This document shows positions 46,269-54,804 of a DNA stretch of 64,000 nt, piece by piece. Under the pieces are notes generated by a model, which saw nothing but the letters and a program-made list of their open reading frames with translations, did no database searches and had not been told where the DNA came from. This DNA comes from CATQHP01 sp965214915. Lineage in GTDB: Bacteria; Acidobacteriota; Terriglobia; Bryobacterales; UBA6623. Position 1 is the first letter of the stretch. Each line of letters opens with the position of its first letter. The position numbers and the translations under genes were made by a program. The DNA lies in NCBI GenBank assembly GCA_965214915.1, contig CBDCCP010000002.1, forward strand, positions 372,001-436,000, given 5' to 3'.

Positions 46269-47653
46269 TGCGACCTGCTGTAGACGGTTTCCGCATTGCC
46301 CGTTGCGCGGTGCAGAGCCGCACGGGCTAAGTTCAAATTGTACAAAGCGCGTATCCGGTCGCGTTTCGCGCGCGCCAGCCGTTCCTGGGCCAGAACGACC
46401 TCGGAATTGTCGGCAACGCCGCCCTGGAAACGGATCAAGCTGAGCGCGGTCTCTTCCTCGGCAAGCGCAACCGTCTCCCCGGCGGTTTCGACTTGCAGCC
46501 GCGAAGAGTCGACTCCCGAGAGCGCGATGCGCACCTCCAACTCGACCTCCGAACGGATAGCGTCGAGCGCGGCTTCCGCTTCACTCAACGCAGCCGTTGC
46601 GCGGACCTTTTCCGCCGACCCTCGACCGCCGAAGTAGAGAGGAACGGTCAGATTGCCTTGGACGGTATATGTGGTCTGGGTTGTCGCCGCAGTGCGGCCG
46701 ACTTGACCGACATCGGCGTAAAACGCCAGCTTCGGCAGGCGCGCCGATTGCGCGGCCCGCACGGCCATCCGCGCCGACTCGACGCGCGCCTTGGCGGCAA
46801 GGTAGTCCGGACGCCGTTCCATCGCGGCGCGCAGCACGTCCGCGGCCGCCGCCCTCTCCGCCCGAAAGAAACGATGGATGTCCGCAAGTTCGTAGTCCGC
46901 GCCGATTTCCGCGTGCAGCAAGCCGGCCAGCCGCAGCTTTGCCGCCTCCAATGCGGCTTCGGCTTCGTAAACCGCTTGCTGCGCCGAAGTGACTTGGCGG
47001 CGCGAGCGCCGCCGGTCAAGCCCGCTGGCTACCCCCTGCTCGAAGCGGTCCGCGGTAATTGTCGCCAGCGCGCGGGCGGCGGCCAACTGCTCGCGCGCGG
47101 TAGCGGCCAGAGCCTGAAAACGTAAAGCTTCGACATAATGCATGACTACTTGCAGCGCAATAAGCTCACGGGCGTTGCCGCGGTCCGACTCGCTTGCCTC
47201 GGCTCGCCGCATCGCTGCCCGCTGCTGAAACCGCGCCGGAAGATTCAGCACGTCCGCGGTCATCACGAATTGGGCGTCGAACGTTCCGAACGGCCCGAAT
47301 CTCTCCGGGATGGGCACATTGCCAAGCCCTTGAAACGTGTCGGCGTCGATGCCGTTCGCGCGCAGATTGAGGGTGCGCACGGATTGACCGGCCGTAAGCG
47401 CAACATGCGGCCGGTTTGCCGCGCGTGCGAGCATATGCTCGGCGCGGCCGTTGCGGTACGCGGCTTCGGCTTGCCGCAGCAGGGGGCTGGATGTCAGCGC
47501 CATGTGTACGGCTTGGGGAAGCGTCAACGAGGCCGGCATGGGCCGCCGCTCCGCGGCTGACGCGCCGGTCGCCGCAAGCAGAGCGGGGAAAAGGGCGTAG
47601 CAGTATTTTTTAAAACAGTATTTTCCGATAGGGGCTTTTCCAAAACGAAGCAT
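46265..47653 (-). CDS. TolC-type outer-membrane efflux protein
   Basis: The 462-aa product starts at ATG 47653 after a good Shine-Dalgarno sequence (gaaggag). The frame continues upstream without function. After the signal come two OEP repeats with long helices (TLPQAVHMALTSSPLLRQAEAAYRNG; LRAAMERRPDYLAAKARVESARMAV). It forms the exit channel of the tripartite exporter and is the first gene of the five-gene operon ending at 40910. Substrate unknown. Confidence 0.9.
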   Translation of the reverse strand: MLRFGKAPIGKYCFKKYCYALFPALLAATGASAAERRPMPASLTLPQAVHMALTSSPLLRQAEAAYRNGRAEHMLARAANRPHVALTAGQSVRTLNLRANGIDADTFQGLGNVPIPERFGPFGTFDAQFVMTADVLNLPARFQQRAAMRRAEASESDRGNARELIALQVVMHYVEALRFQALAATAREQLAAARALATITADRFEQGVASGLDRRRSRRQVTSAQQAVYEAEAALEAAKLRLAGLLHAEIGADYELADIHRFFRAERAAAADVLRAAMERRPDYLAAKARVESARMAVRAAQSARLPKLAFYADVGQVGRTAATTQTTYTVQGNLTVPLYFGGRGSAEKVRATAALSEAEAALDAIRSEVELEVRIALSGVDSSRLQVETAGETVALAEEETALSLIRFQGGVADNSEVVLAQERLARAKRDRIRALYNLNLARAALHRATGNAETVYSRSQ

Positions 47654-47731
47654 CTGTTTCTCCTTCGGGTATCCTTGATTGAAGCACGCCGGCGGCAGCG
47701 GGAAGCGATCGGGCGCGCCGCCGCAATCGCC

Positions 47732-48307
47732 ATGAGATTGCAGATCGACCGGCCGTATCCGAAGATTTGGATCATCGCCGCGCTGCTGTTCTTTGCCGGC
47801 GCGTCCATCGTGGCGACCCGGCCGGTCGTGGATTGCCCCTGCGACCACGCGGCGCCCGAGTCGCTTCAACCGCGCGTTTGCAGCCTCTGCAAGACCGCCG
47901 AAGATCGCTCCGTGCCGATCTACTTCCTCAAGGACATCAATCCCCACAAGCCGAACCGCTACCTGGCGCTGCCCAAGGCGCACGGCAGCGGCTTCCAATC
48001 GACAGCGAGCCTCGCTCCGGCATTGCGCGCCCGGCTTTGGCAAAGCGCCGTCGAACGCGCGGAAGAGCTTTTCCCCGGACGCTGGGGCGTCGCCGAAAAC
48101 AGTCACTTTTTCCGTACCCAATGCCACGCGCATCTGCACATCGGGCCGCTCAGTCCGGAGGTCGAAGACACCGGCGGAACGCTCTACAATTCGACCGCCG
48201 ATTTCCCCAATCCGGCTCCGCGGGGCGGCATGTGGCTGCATCCCAAAGACGGCGCCTATTGCGTTCATCTCGACCGCGACTTGGCCGAGATCGTTCTGGT
48301 GCGCTGA
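47732..48307 (+). CDS. Membrane-anchored HIT-superfamily protein, CDP-diacylglycerol pyrophosphatase-like
   Basis: The 191-aa protein has an N-terminal membrane anchor (IWIIAALLFFAGASIVA, 12-28) and then a periplasmic HIT-like domain. The His triad HAHLHIG is at 132-138, and RTQCHAHLH resembles the RTQ-x-H-x-H of Cdh-type CDP-diacylglycerol hydrolases. A CPCD and CSLC pair (35-38 and 50-53) is unusual and could bind a metal or form disulfides. The start ATG 47732 gives a normal anchor. It is divergent from the TolC-type gene (78 bp). A nucleotide hydrolase with a different substrate is possible. Confidence 0.65.
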   Translation: MRLQIDRPYPKIWIIAALLFFAGASIVATRPVVDCPCDHAAPESLQPRVCSLCKTAEDRSVPIYFLKDINPHKPNRYLALPKAHGSGFQSTASLAPALRARLWQSAVERAEELFPGRWGVAENSHFFRTQCHAHLHIGPLSPEVEDTGGTLYNSTADFPNPAPRGGMWLHPKDGAYCVHLDRDLAEIVLVR

Positions 48308-48374
48308 AAGTCCGTCGCAAACCCAATGACCGGCTGTCTCAAACCAACTGTCCGTTTCCGGCCGCCGGCCGCGT

Positions 48375-49124
48375 TCAGCGCTGCGGGAACACGCGGCTCG
48401 TTCCCGGCGCCAATTTCAGCTTGAAGCTGCCGCGCGGAAATTTGGGGTTGGATTCGACCGCGGTGTAGCTGTAGATGCGATAATCCCCGGGGCTTGTTTC
48501 GTAAACTTTCTGCTCCACGGGCTGCCAAGTCTTTTTGGCGATCCACATTTCGATTTTCTCGAAGCTCCGCGCCGACTCGTCCGTTTTCGGACGCAACTCC
48601 AGCTTGACGCTTTCTACGCCCGCGGCGGCTTCCTCGCCCGTCACCGAGACGTTGTAGTTGTCGCTGAGAAATTTACCGGAGGCGCCAAACCCGAGCAGCA
48701 GAGCCTGCCTGAGCTTCCCGCGGGACTTGCTGAGGTCGTAAACCTCTACAGTGGCGATTTTCGGTTTGTAAATTTCGACTTTCGTGTCCTTCACGGAAAG
48801 GAAGTAGTGGTTCGGCTCAGTGAACTCGACCAACATATCGGTCCGCGACGGATTGACGCGCTGCACGACGATCGTGCCCGACTCCACGGACTTGTCATCG
48901 ACCAGGGAAACGTACTTCGTCCAAACCGCGTTGGCCCGCATGCCTTTCCATTGCGCCGCGGCGGCGTCCATATTGGCCAGTACGGCATCCAGCCCCGGCG
49001 CGGCTTGCAGCAACGATGCCGCCGCTAGTAAAGGAATGAGAGCCGGCAGTCTCACAAGGGGAAAGACGGCGGTTGCGGGGGGCGCGTTTCGCATGGGGAA
49101 TAAAGCCGTGAGGCCGGGCGGCAA
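48375..49124 (-). CDS. LolA-like exported protein
   Basis: The product (249 aa, or 239 from ATG 49094) has a signal peptide (PALIPLLAAASLLQAAP) and a beta-rich domain resembling the lipoprotein carrier LolA (GTIVVQRVNPSRTDMLVEFTEP; KKTWQPVEQKVYETSPGDYRIY). By analogy it may carry lipoproteins or lipids across the periplasm. It follows the 122-aa membrane protein without a gap. Assignment is at fold level only. Confidence 0.7.
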   Translation of the reverse strand: MPPGLTALFPMRNAPPATAVFPLVRLPALIPLLAAASLLQAAPGLDAVLANMDAAAAQWKGMRANAVWTKYVSLVDDKSVESGTIVVQRVNPSRTDMLVEFTEPNHYFLSVKDTKVEIYKPKIATVEVYDLSKSRGKLRQALLLGFGASGKFLSDNYNVSVTGEEAAAGVESVKLELRPKTDESARSFEKIEMWIAKKTWQPVEQKVYETSPGDYRIYSYTAVESNPKFPRGSFKLKLAPGTSRVFPQR

Positions 49125-49493
49125 TTACGGCTGAGCGTAAACCAGATAAGCGCGCACGGCGCCCTCGGCATCGGTCGTAGGCTTCTTGTCGATGACCCGC
49201 AAGTTCTTGCCGCTGCGCTGCTTCAGCAACTCGCGCAGGCGACTGTCGACATCCTCGGTGGGGGAAGCTTCGACAACCTCGGGATCGACCCAGAACACAA
49301 GCGTCCCGCTGCCGTCGTTCAACGACTCGATCTCCTGCACGGTCGGCGGACGCGGCCGGTCGCGAAAGACGCTCCTGGGGGTTAAAAATATGAACGCCAG
49401 GATCAGCGCAACGATCAAATCGTATTGCCACGAGCCGCGCCGATAGCTCCAGAAAACGGCCGGCCGGATTGTTCGCCAGACCTTGCGGAACAT
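49125..49493 (-). CDS. Small single-pass membrane protein of unknown function
   Basis: The 122-aa protein has one membrane segment (YDLIVALILAFIFLTP, about 24-39) and a periplasmic domain of about 80 residues. There is weak overall resemblance to ExbD/TolR-like small proteins, but no diagnostic motif that I can name. It directly precedes the LolA-like gene and is probably co-transcribed with it. Confidence 0.65.
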   Translation of the reverse strand: MFRKVWRTIRPAVFWSYRRGSWQYDLIVALILAFIFLTPRSVFRDRPRPPTVQEIESLNDGSGTLVFWVDPEVVEASPTEDVDSRLRELLKQRSGKNLRVIDKKPTTDAEGAVRAYLVYAQP

Positions 49494-49547
49494 AATTCCA
49501 GTTTATCGTAAACTGAAGAATCGAACGCCCGACCGGCGTATATCTCC

Positions 49548-50546
49548 ATGCGACGACTCCGCCAACTGTTTCGACTTGCGACACACGCGCAATTGCTGCC
49601 CGTGCTCGAGAGCGGCGACGACCCGCTGATCGGCGGCCAGGCCGTGATGGAGGGCGTCATGATGCGCGCGCCGCACAACTACTGCGTTGCCGTGCGCAAG
49701 CCCGACGGGTCTGTGGCCGTCGAAAAGGGGCCGGCCAAGCGTTTGTCCGAAACGAGCAGATTCTGGGCCTTGCCGATTGTCCGCGGCTGCGGCGCTTTGG
49801 GTCAATCGACGGCGCTGGGCATGAAAGCGCTGAATTTCTCGGCCAGACACGCTGTCGATGCCGTTGCAGGAGAGGATAAGAACGGCGGGAAGGTCGAGGC
49901 GAAGGAACTGCCCGGCTGGATGATGGCGCTCAATATCGCCGTTTCCTTGGGTTTCTTCATCTTCATGTACAAGTTTCTGCCGCTTGCCGCGGCCGGACAG
50001 GTTCAGGCTTACGTTCCGTCTCTCGAAAATCAGGTCGGCTTCAGCATCGTCGAAGGTCTGATCCGCCTGGCGATCTTCCTGACGTTTCTGTACGCCATTT
50101 CGCGGATGAAGGATATCCGGCGCGTCTTCGAGTATCACGGCGCGGAGCACAAGGTAGTCTTCAACTACGAGTCCGGCAAAGAGGTCAACGTCGAGAACGC
50201 GCAGAGTTTCGTCACTTGGCACCCGCGCTGCGGCACGAGCTTTTTGATGGTGGTCATGGTCATCGCCATCGCGGTTTACGCGCTCGTTCCGTTCGACGGA
50301 TTTTGGCTGCGGTTCCTCTCGCGTCTGGCCCTGCTGCCGGTCATCGCCGGCTTGGGTTATGAGATCATTCGCTTCGCCGCCAAGCGCCAAGGCGGATTTT
50401 TCAACGGCTTGGTTCGTCCGGGGTTGTGGCTGCAGCGCATCACCACGCAGTCCCCTGACGATGGCCAGGTCGAAATCTCGATCCGCGCCCTCGAAGAGGC
50501 CATGGCGCTTGAAGAGAACGCAGGCGGCAAGCTTGTCGTAGCCTGA
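49548..50546 (+). CDS. DUF1385 family membrane protein
   Basis: The 332-aa protein carries the family hallmarks GGQAVMEGVMMRAP (29-42) and EYHGAEHKVVFNYE, plus about four membrane helices between residues 125 and 275. Function is unknown. In many bacteria this gene lies next to prfA, as here (109 bp upstream of it). The start ATG 49548 is near the divergent small membrane protein gene. Confidence 0.9.
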   Translation: MRRLRQLFRLATHAQLLPVLESGDDPLIGGQAVMEGVMMRAPHNYCVAVRKPDGSVAVEKGPAKRLSETSRFWALPIVRGCGALGQSTALGMKALNFSARHAVDAVAGEDKNGGKVEAKELPGWMMALNIAVSLGFFIFMYKFLPLAAAGQVQAYVPSLENQVGFSIVEGLIRLAIFLTFLYAISRMKDIRRVFEYHGAEHKVVFNYESGKEVNVENAQSFVTWHPRCGTSFLMVVMVIAIAVYALVPFDGFWLRFLSRLALLPVIAGLGYEIIRFAAKRQGGFFNGLVRPGLWLQRITTQSPDDGQVEISIRALEEAMALEENAGGKLVVA

Positions 50547-50655
50547 AAGAAGGCGGCACATCCCGCATGAGCGCCTTTCGCCAATTTCGTTAGCCGTTCC
50601 GACTTGTCGGATCGTCGATAGTTGGCTATGGGTGTAGAACGAACGAGGCGCAATC

Positions 50656-51729
50656 ATGCAGTGGATCGCAAAATTGGAAGAAATCGAACGGCGTTACGAA
50701 GCGCTGTCCGCCGAGTTGGCCGATCCGGCCGTGGTTGCGGACCCGAAGCGCTACCGCAAGATTGCCAAGCAACTCTCTGAAATTGCAGAAGTTGTCGAGA
50801 AGTTCCGCGAGTGGAAATCGCTCGCCGAGCAACTCGACGATGCAAAAGCGATGCTCAACGACTCCGATCCGGAGATGGTCGCGATGGCCCGTGAAGAGAT
50901 CGAGTCCATCGAGGCGCGGCAGGACGGTCTCAGCGAGAGCATCCGCATTCTCATGCTGCCCAAGGATCCCAACGACGAAAAGGGAGTCGTGCTGGAGGTT
51001 CGCGCCGGCACGGGCGGCGGCGAGGCGACGCTGTTCGCCGCCGAGATCTTCCGCATGTACTGCCGTTACGCCGAGTCGAAGGGCTGGCAAGTGGAAATTA
51101 CTTCGCAAAGCGATTCCGAGATCGGCGGCGTCAAGGAAGCGATCGCGCTAGTCACCGGCAACCGTGTTTACTCGAAGCTCAAGCACGAGAGCGGCGTCCA
51201 CCGCGTCCAGCGCGTGCCCCAGACCGAGACGCAGGGCCGCATCCACACTTCGGCGGTGACGGTAGCGGTCATGCCGCAAGCCGACGAAGTGGATATCGAA
51301 GTCAACGAGAGCGATCTGCGCATCGATACCTATTGCTCGTCGGGGCCCGGCGGGCAGTCGGTCAACACGACCTACTCCGCGGTGCGCGTCACGCACGTTC
51401 CGACCGGTCTGGTGGTCACCTGCCAGGACGAAAAGTCGCAGATCAAGAACCACAAGAAGGCGATGCAGGTCTTGCGCTCGCGCCTCTACGAGATCGAGTT
51501 GGAGAAGCAGCGCTCCGAGCAAGCCGATCAACGCCGCTCGATGGTGCGTTCGGGTGACCGCTCAGAAAAAATCCGCACGTACAACTTCCCGGAGATGCGC
51601 ATCACCGACCACCGCGTCGGCCTCAAGATTCACCAACTGCAGGATGTGCTGGAGGGCGGGCTGGACATCCTGGTCGAGCCGATCGCCGCCTATTTTCAGG
51701 CCGAGCAACTCGGCGCGCAAGCGGCCTGA
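50656..51729 (+). CDS. prfA: Peptide chain release factor 1
   Basis: The 357-aa protein recognises UAG and UAA stop codons and releases the nascent peptide. The codon-recognition PxT tripeptide is PQT at 188-190 in HRVQRVPQTETQGRIHTS, which points to RF1 rather than RF2, and the GGQ motif lies at 232-234 (GPGGQSVNTT). No programmed frameshift is present, again fitting RF1. Its last codons and downstream sequence recur in degraded form near 58450-58618. It is convergent with the first NHL gene. Confidence 0.96.
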   Translation: MQWIAKLEEIERRYEALSAELADPAVVADPKRYRKIAKQLSEIAEVVEKFREWKSLAEQLDDAKAMLNDSDPEMVAMAREEIESIEARQDGLSESIRILMLPKDPNDEKGVVLEVRAGTGGGEATLFAAEIFRMYCRYAESKGWQVEITSQSDSEIGGVKEAIALVTGNRVYSKLKHESGVHRVQRVPQTETQGRIHTSAVTVAVMPQADEVDIEVNESDLRIDTYCSSGPGGQSVNTTYSAVRVTHVPTGLVVTCQDEKSQIKNHKKAMQVLRSRLYEIELEKQRSEQADQRRSMVRSGDRSEKIRTYNFPEMRITDHRVGLKIHQLQDVLEGGLDILVEPIAAYFQAEQLGAQAA

Positions 51730-51764
51730 CCGTTCGCCGATTCTCGTCTTTCCCTTTTGCGCGG

Positions 51765-54671
51765 TCACTGCCGGCGGCGGACGGTGAGAAACGGCCCTTG
51801 AGGGGTCGAGACGCCGTTGACCGCCGCTACGATGGGCGCGTCCCCGTCGGGGAGATCGGCCGGCAGGCGCAGCGTGAATTGGTAGAGCCCGGCGCAGCAG
51901 GGCGACGCGCCGGCGTAGATCACGTCCTCTGCGGGAACCGCGACGCCGCCTACGGTAAAGGCGCCCGCGTTGGCGAGGTTGGCCGCGGCGCCCGGGATTT
52001 GGCCCGTTGCCAATGGCGGCTCGACGGCCCCGAAGCCGGTTCCGAACAGGGTGACCAGCTCGCCCGGCTCGGCCGGGGTGAACGCCGCGCCCAGACTCGG
52101 CGCTCCGGCCAGAGCGGGGCCGCCGCCATGCTGGGCTACAAGCGGGTTGCGCCCGTCGGGGTTGTTCAGCACGTTGAAGAAGGCCGGCGAGACCGCGCCG
52201 ATCTCAACCGGGGTCTCCGGGCCGCGCAGCTCGGCGTCCGCGCCGCAATCGCGGACGATCGCCGCCTGCGCCTGTACCGGCGTCAGATCGTGCGGGGCTT
52301 GGGCGTTGATCTGGTTCGGCGCGACCATGAACAGCGGGGCGCGCTTGCCGCCGATCTCCAGACAGGAGCCGGCCAGTTTGACGCCGACCCTGCCCGCAGC
52401 GTCCAACTGCGGGCTCAGCGTGCCCGCCCCTTGCGACGCGAAGTCTTGTCCGAAGACGGAAATGAGGGCGTTGGGGGAGATGCGGTCCACGAGCGGTGTG
52501 CCGGTGGCGAGTACGATGCCGCCCGCAGATATCCGGGGCGTCGGCCGCAGGCGGCGGATGCGGTGGTTGTGGGTATCGGCAATGTACACGTTGCCCGCGC
52601 CGTCCACCGCCACACTGCGGGGCAGGTTCAGGTACGCAGCGGTCGCCGGGCCGCCGTCCCCGCCGTAACCGATCGTCCCCGCCCCTGCGATGGTGGCAAT
52701 GTTGCCGTGGGCATCCACCTTGCGGATGAACTGGTTGTGGGTATCGGCAATGTAGAGGTTGCCCGCGCCGTCCACCGCCACGCCGTGGGGAGTCGACAGG
52801 CGCGCAGCGGTCGCCGGGCCGCCGTCCCCGATGCCGCCGGCGGGATTGCCGCCTCCTGCAACGGTGGCGATGTTGCCGTCGGCGCCCACCCGGCGGATGC
52901 CGTCGTTGCCGGCATCGACAATGTAAACGTTGCCGGCGCCGTCCACCGCCACGCCCACGGGGGACAGCCCCGCAGCGGTCGCCGGGCCGTCGTCCCCGAC
53001 TTGGTCAGCGGGATTGCCGCCTCCTGCGAAGGTGGCGATGTTGCCGTCGGCGGCCACTCTGCGGATGCGCCGGTTGTCCCTGTCGGCAATGTAGAGGTTG
53101 CCGGCGCCGTCCACCGCCACGCCCCAGGGAGCCGACAGGCGCGCAGCGGTCGCCGGGCCGCCGTCGCCGCTGAAGCCGTGCGTTTCCGTGCCTGCGACGG
53201 TGGCGATGTTGCCGTGGGCGTCCACCCTGCGGATGCGGTGGTTGTCGGTATCGGCAATGTAGAGGTTGCCGGCGCCGTCCGCCGCCACGCCGCGGGGGAA
53301 GCGCAGCCGCGCAGCGGTCGCCGGGCCGCCGTCCCCGACGCCGTCAACAGGATTGCCGCCTCCCGCAACGGTAGCAATGTCGCCGTGGGCGTCCACCCTG
53401 CGGATACGGCTGTTGAAAGTATCGGCGATGTAGAGGTTGTGCGCGCCGTCCACCGCCACGCCATAGGGGAAATCCAGCCGCGCAGCGGTCGCCGGGCCGC
53501 CGTCGCCGCTGAAGCCGTGCGTTTCCGTGCCCGCGAAAGTAGAGATGTTGCCGTGGGCGTCCACCCTGCGGATGCGGTGGTTCTCGGTATCGGCAATGTA
53601 GAGGTTGCCCGCCGCGTCCACCGCCACGCTCTCCGGTTGCCACAGTTGCGCAGCGGTCGCCGGGCCGCCGTCCCCGCCGAAACCGAACGCTTCCGCTCCT
53701 GCGACGGTGGCGATGTTGCCGTGGGCGTCCACCCTGCGGATGCGGTGGTTGTCGGTATCGGCAATGTAGAGGTTGCCGGCGCCGTCCACCGCCACGCTAT
53801 GGGGGAAAAAGAGTTGCGCAGCGGTCGCCGGGCCGCCGTCGCCGCTGAAGCCGCGCGTCCCCGTTCCTGCGACGGTGGCGATGTTGCCGTGGGCGTCCAC
53901 CCTGCGGATGCGCTGGTTGCCGGTATCGGCAATGTAGAGGTTGCTCGCACCGTCCACCGCCACGCCATAGGGTAAATACAGCCGCGCAGCGGTCGCCGGG
54001 CCGCCGTCGCCGCTGAAGCCCTCCCCCGCGCCCGCGACGGTAGAGATGTTGCCGTGGGCGTCCACCCTGCGGATGCGGTCGTTGCCGGTATCGGCAATGT
54101 AAAGGTTGCCTGCCCCGTCCACCGCCACGTCCAGGGGAAAGCTCAGCCGCGCAGCGGTCGCCGGGCCGCCGTCGCCGCTGAAGCCGTCCTTCTCCGTGCC
54201 CGCGACGGTAGAGATGTTGCCGTGGGCGTCCACCCGGCGGATGCGGCTATTGTTCCTGTCGGCGATGTAGAGGTTGCCCGCCCTGTCCGCCGCCACGCCA
54301 TGAGGGGAAAACAGTTGAGCAGCGGTTGCCGGGCCGCCGTCGCCGCTGAAGCCGCGCGTCCCCGTTCCTGCGACGGTGGCGATGTTGCCGTGGGCGTCCA
54401 CCCTGCGAATGCGGCTGTTGAGGTTATCGGCGATGTAAACGTTGCCTGCGCCGTCCACCGCCACGCCCCGGGGAGTATTTAGCCGCACGGCAGTCGTTAC
54501 GCTGCCGCCACTCAAGTCTCCGGGCCCGGCGATCGTGTCGATCTTATAGTCCGCCGCGGTCTGCGCTTCGGCGGGCGCCGCCGCCAGCGCGACGCAGACG
54601 GCAAGCCGCGGCAACAGAGACTTTTTACCGACCGGAGATTTCAAAAGTGGAGAACCAAAGCCAAAACGCAT
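51765..54671 (-). CDS. Exported NHL-repeat protein with Solibacter-type C-terminal domain
   Basis: The 968-aa protein starts at ATG 54671 with a signal peptide (LLPRLAVCVALAAAPAEAQ). Residues about 64-710 form 12 NHL repeats of 56 aa each (pattern GVAVDGAGNLYIADxxNxRIRRVDAHGN…FSGDGGPATAA); they should fold into one or two propellers. A proline-poor linker then leads to a C-terminal domain (about 715-968, ISVFGQDFASQGAG, APLFMVAPNQINAQAP, GASPCCAGLYQFTLRLP) typical of Solibacter extracellular proteins. It likely acts at or outside the cell surface, as a binding protein. The repeats are nearly identical at DNA level, so copy number may vary. Confidence 0.9.
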   Translation of the reverse strand: MRFGFGSPLLKSPVGKKSLLPRLAVCVALAAAPAEAQTAADYKIDTIAGPGDLSGGSVTTAVRLNTPRGVAVDGAGNVYIADNLNSRIRRVDAHGNIATVAGTGTRGFSGDGGPATAAQLFSPHGVAADRAGNLYIADRNNSRIRRVDAHGNISTVAGTEKDGFSGDGGPATAARLSFPLDVAVDGAGNLYIADTGNDRIRRVDAHGNISTVAGAGEGFSGDGGPATAARLYLPYGVAVDGASNLYIADTGNQRIRRVDAHGNIATVAGTGTRGFSGDGGPATAAQLFFPHSVAVDGAGNLYIADTDNHRIRRVDAHGNIATVAGAEAFGFGGDGGPATAAQLWQPESVAVDAAGNLYIADTENHRIRRVDAHGNISTFAGTETHGFSGDGGPATAARLDFPYGVAVDGAHNLYIADTFNSRIRRVDAHGDIATVAGGGNPVDGVGDGGPATAARLRFPRGVAADGAGNLYIADTDNHRIRRVDAHGNIATVAGTETHGFSGDGGPATAARLSAPWGVAVDGAGNLYIADRDNRRIRRVAADGNIATFAGGGNPADQVGDDGPATAAGLSPVGVAVDGAGNVYIVDAGNDGIRRVGADGNIATVAGGGNPAGGIGDGGPATAARLSTPHGVAVDGAGNLYIADTHNQFIRKVDAHGNIATIAGAGTIGYGGDGGPATAAYLNLPRSVAVDGAGNVYIADTHNHRIRRLRPTPRISAGGIVLATGTPLVDRISPNALISVFGQDFASQGAGTLSPQLDAAGRVGVKLAGSCLEIGGKRAPLFMVAPNQINAQAPHDLTPVQAQAAIVRDCGADAELRGPETPVEIGAVSPAFFNVLNNPDGRNPLVAQHGGGPALAGAPSLGAAFTPAEPGELVTLFGTGFGAVEPPLATGQIPGAAANLANAGAFTVGGVAVPAEDVIYAGASPCCAGLYQFTLRLPADLPDGDAPIVAAVNGVSTPQGPFLTVRRRQ
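52550..54482 (-). repeat. 168-bp tandem coding repeats (12 NHL units)
   Basis: Twelve units with a 168-bp period (the last is shorter) inside the NHL gene. Long stretches are identical between units, with change limited to a few codons such as L-x-x-P. This indicates homogenisation or recent expansion. Confidence 0.85.
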
Positions 54672-54804
54672 GACGAATCCATCCTGACGAGCCGGGGAGC
54701 AAAAACTGCGAGCCGAGGGGTCGTAAGCGGCGGCGCGCCGCCCGAACTTTGGTTTGCAACCTATCGGCAACCGTTTCCGTTACTCCCCTGACTGCGCCTC
54801 GCGC

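Noticed and set aside
51798..53975. Plus-strand open frame across the first NHL gene with a repeating pattern
   Set aside because: The repetition mirrors the NHL units; it lacks a start context and any domain.
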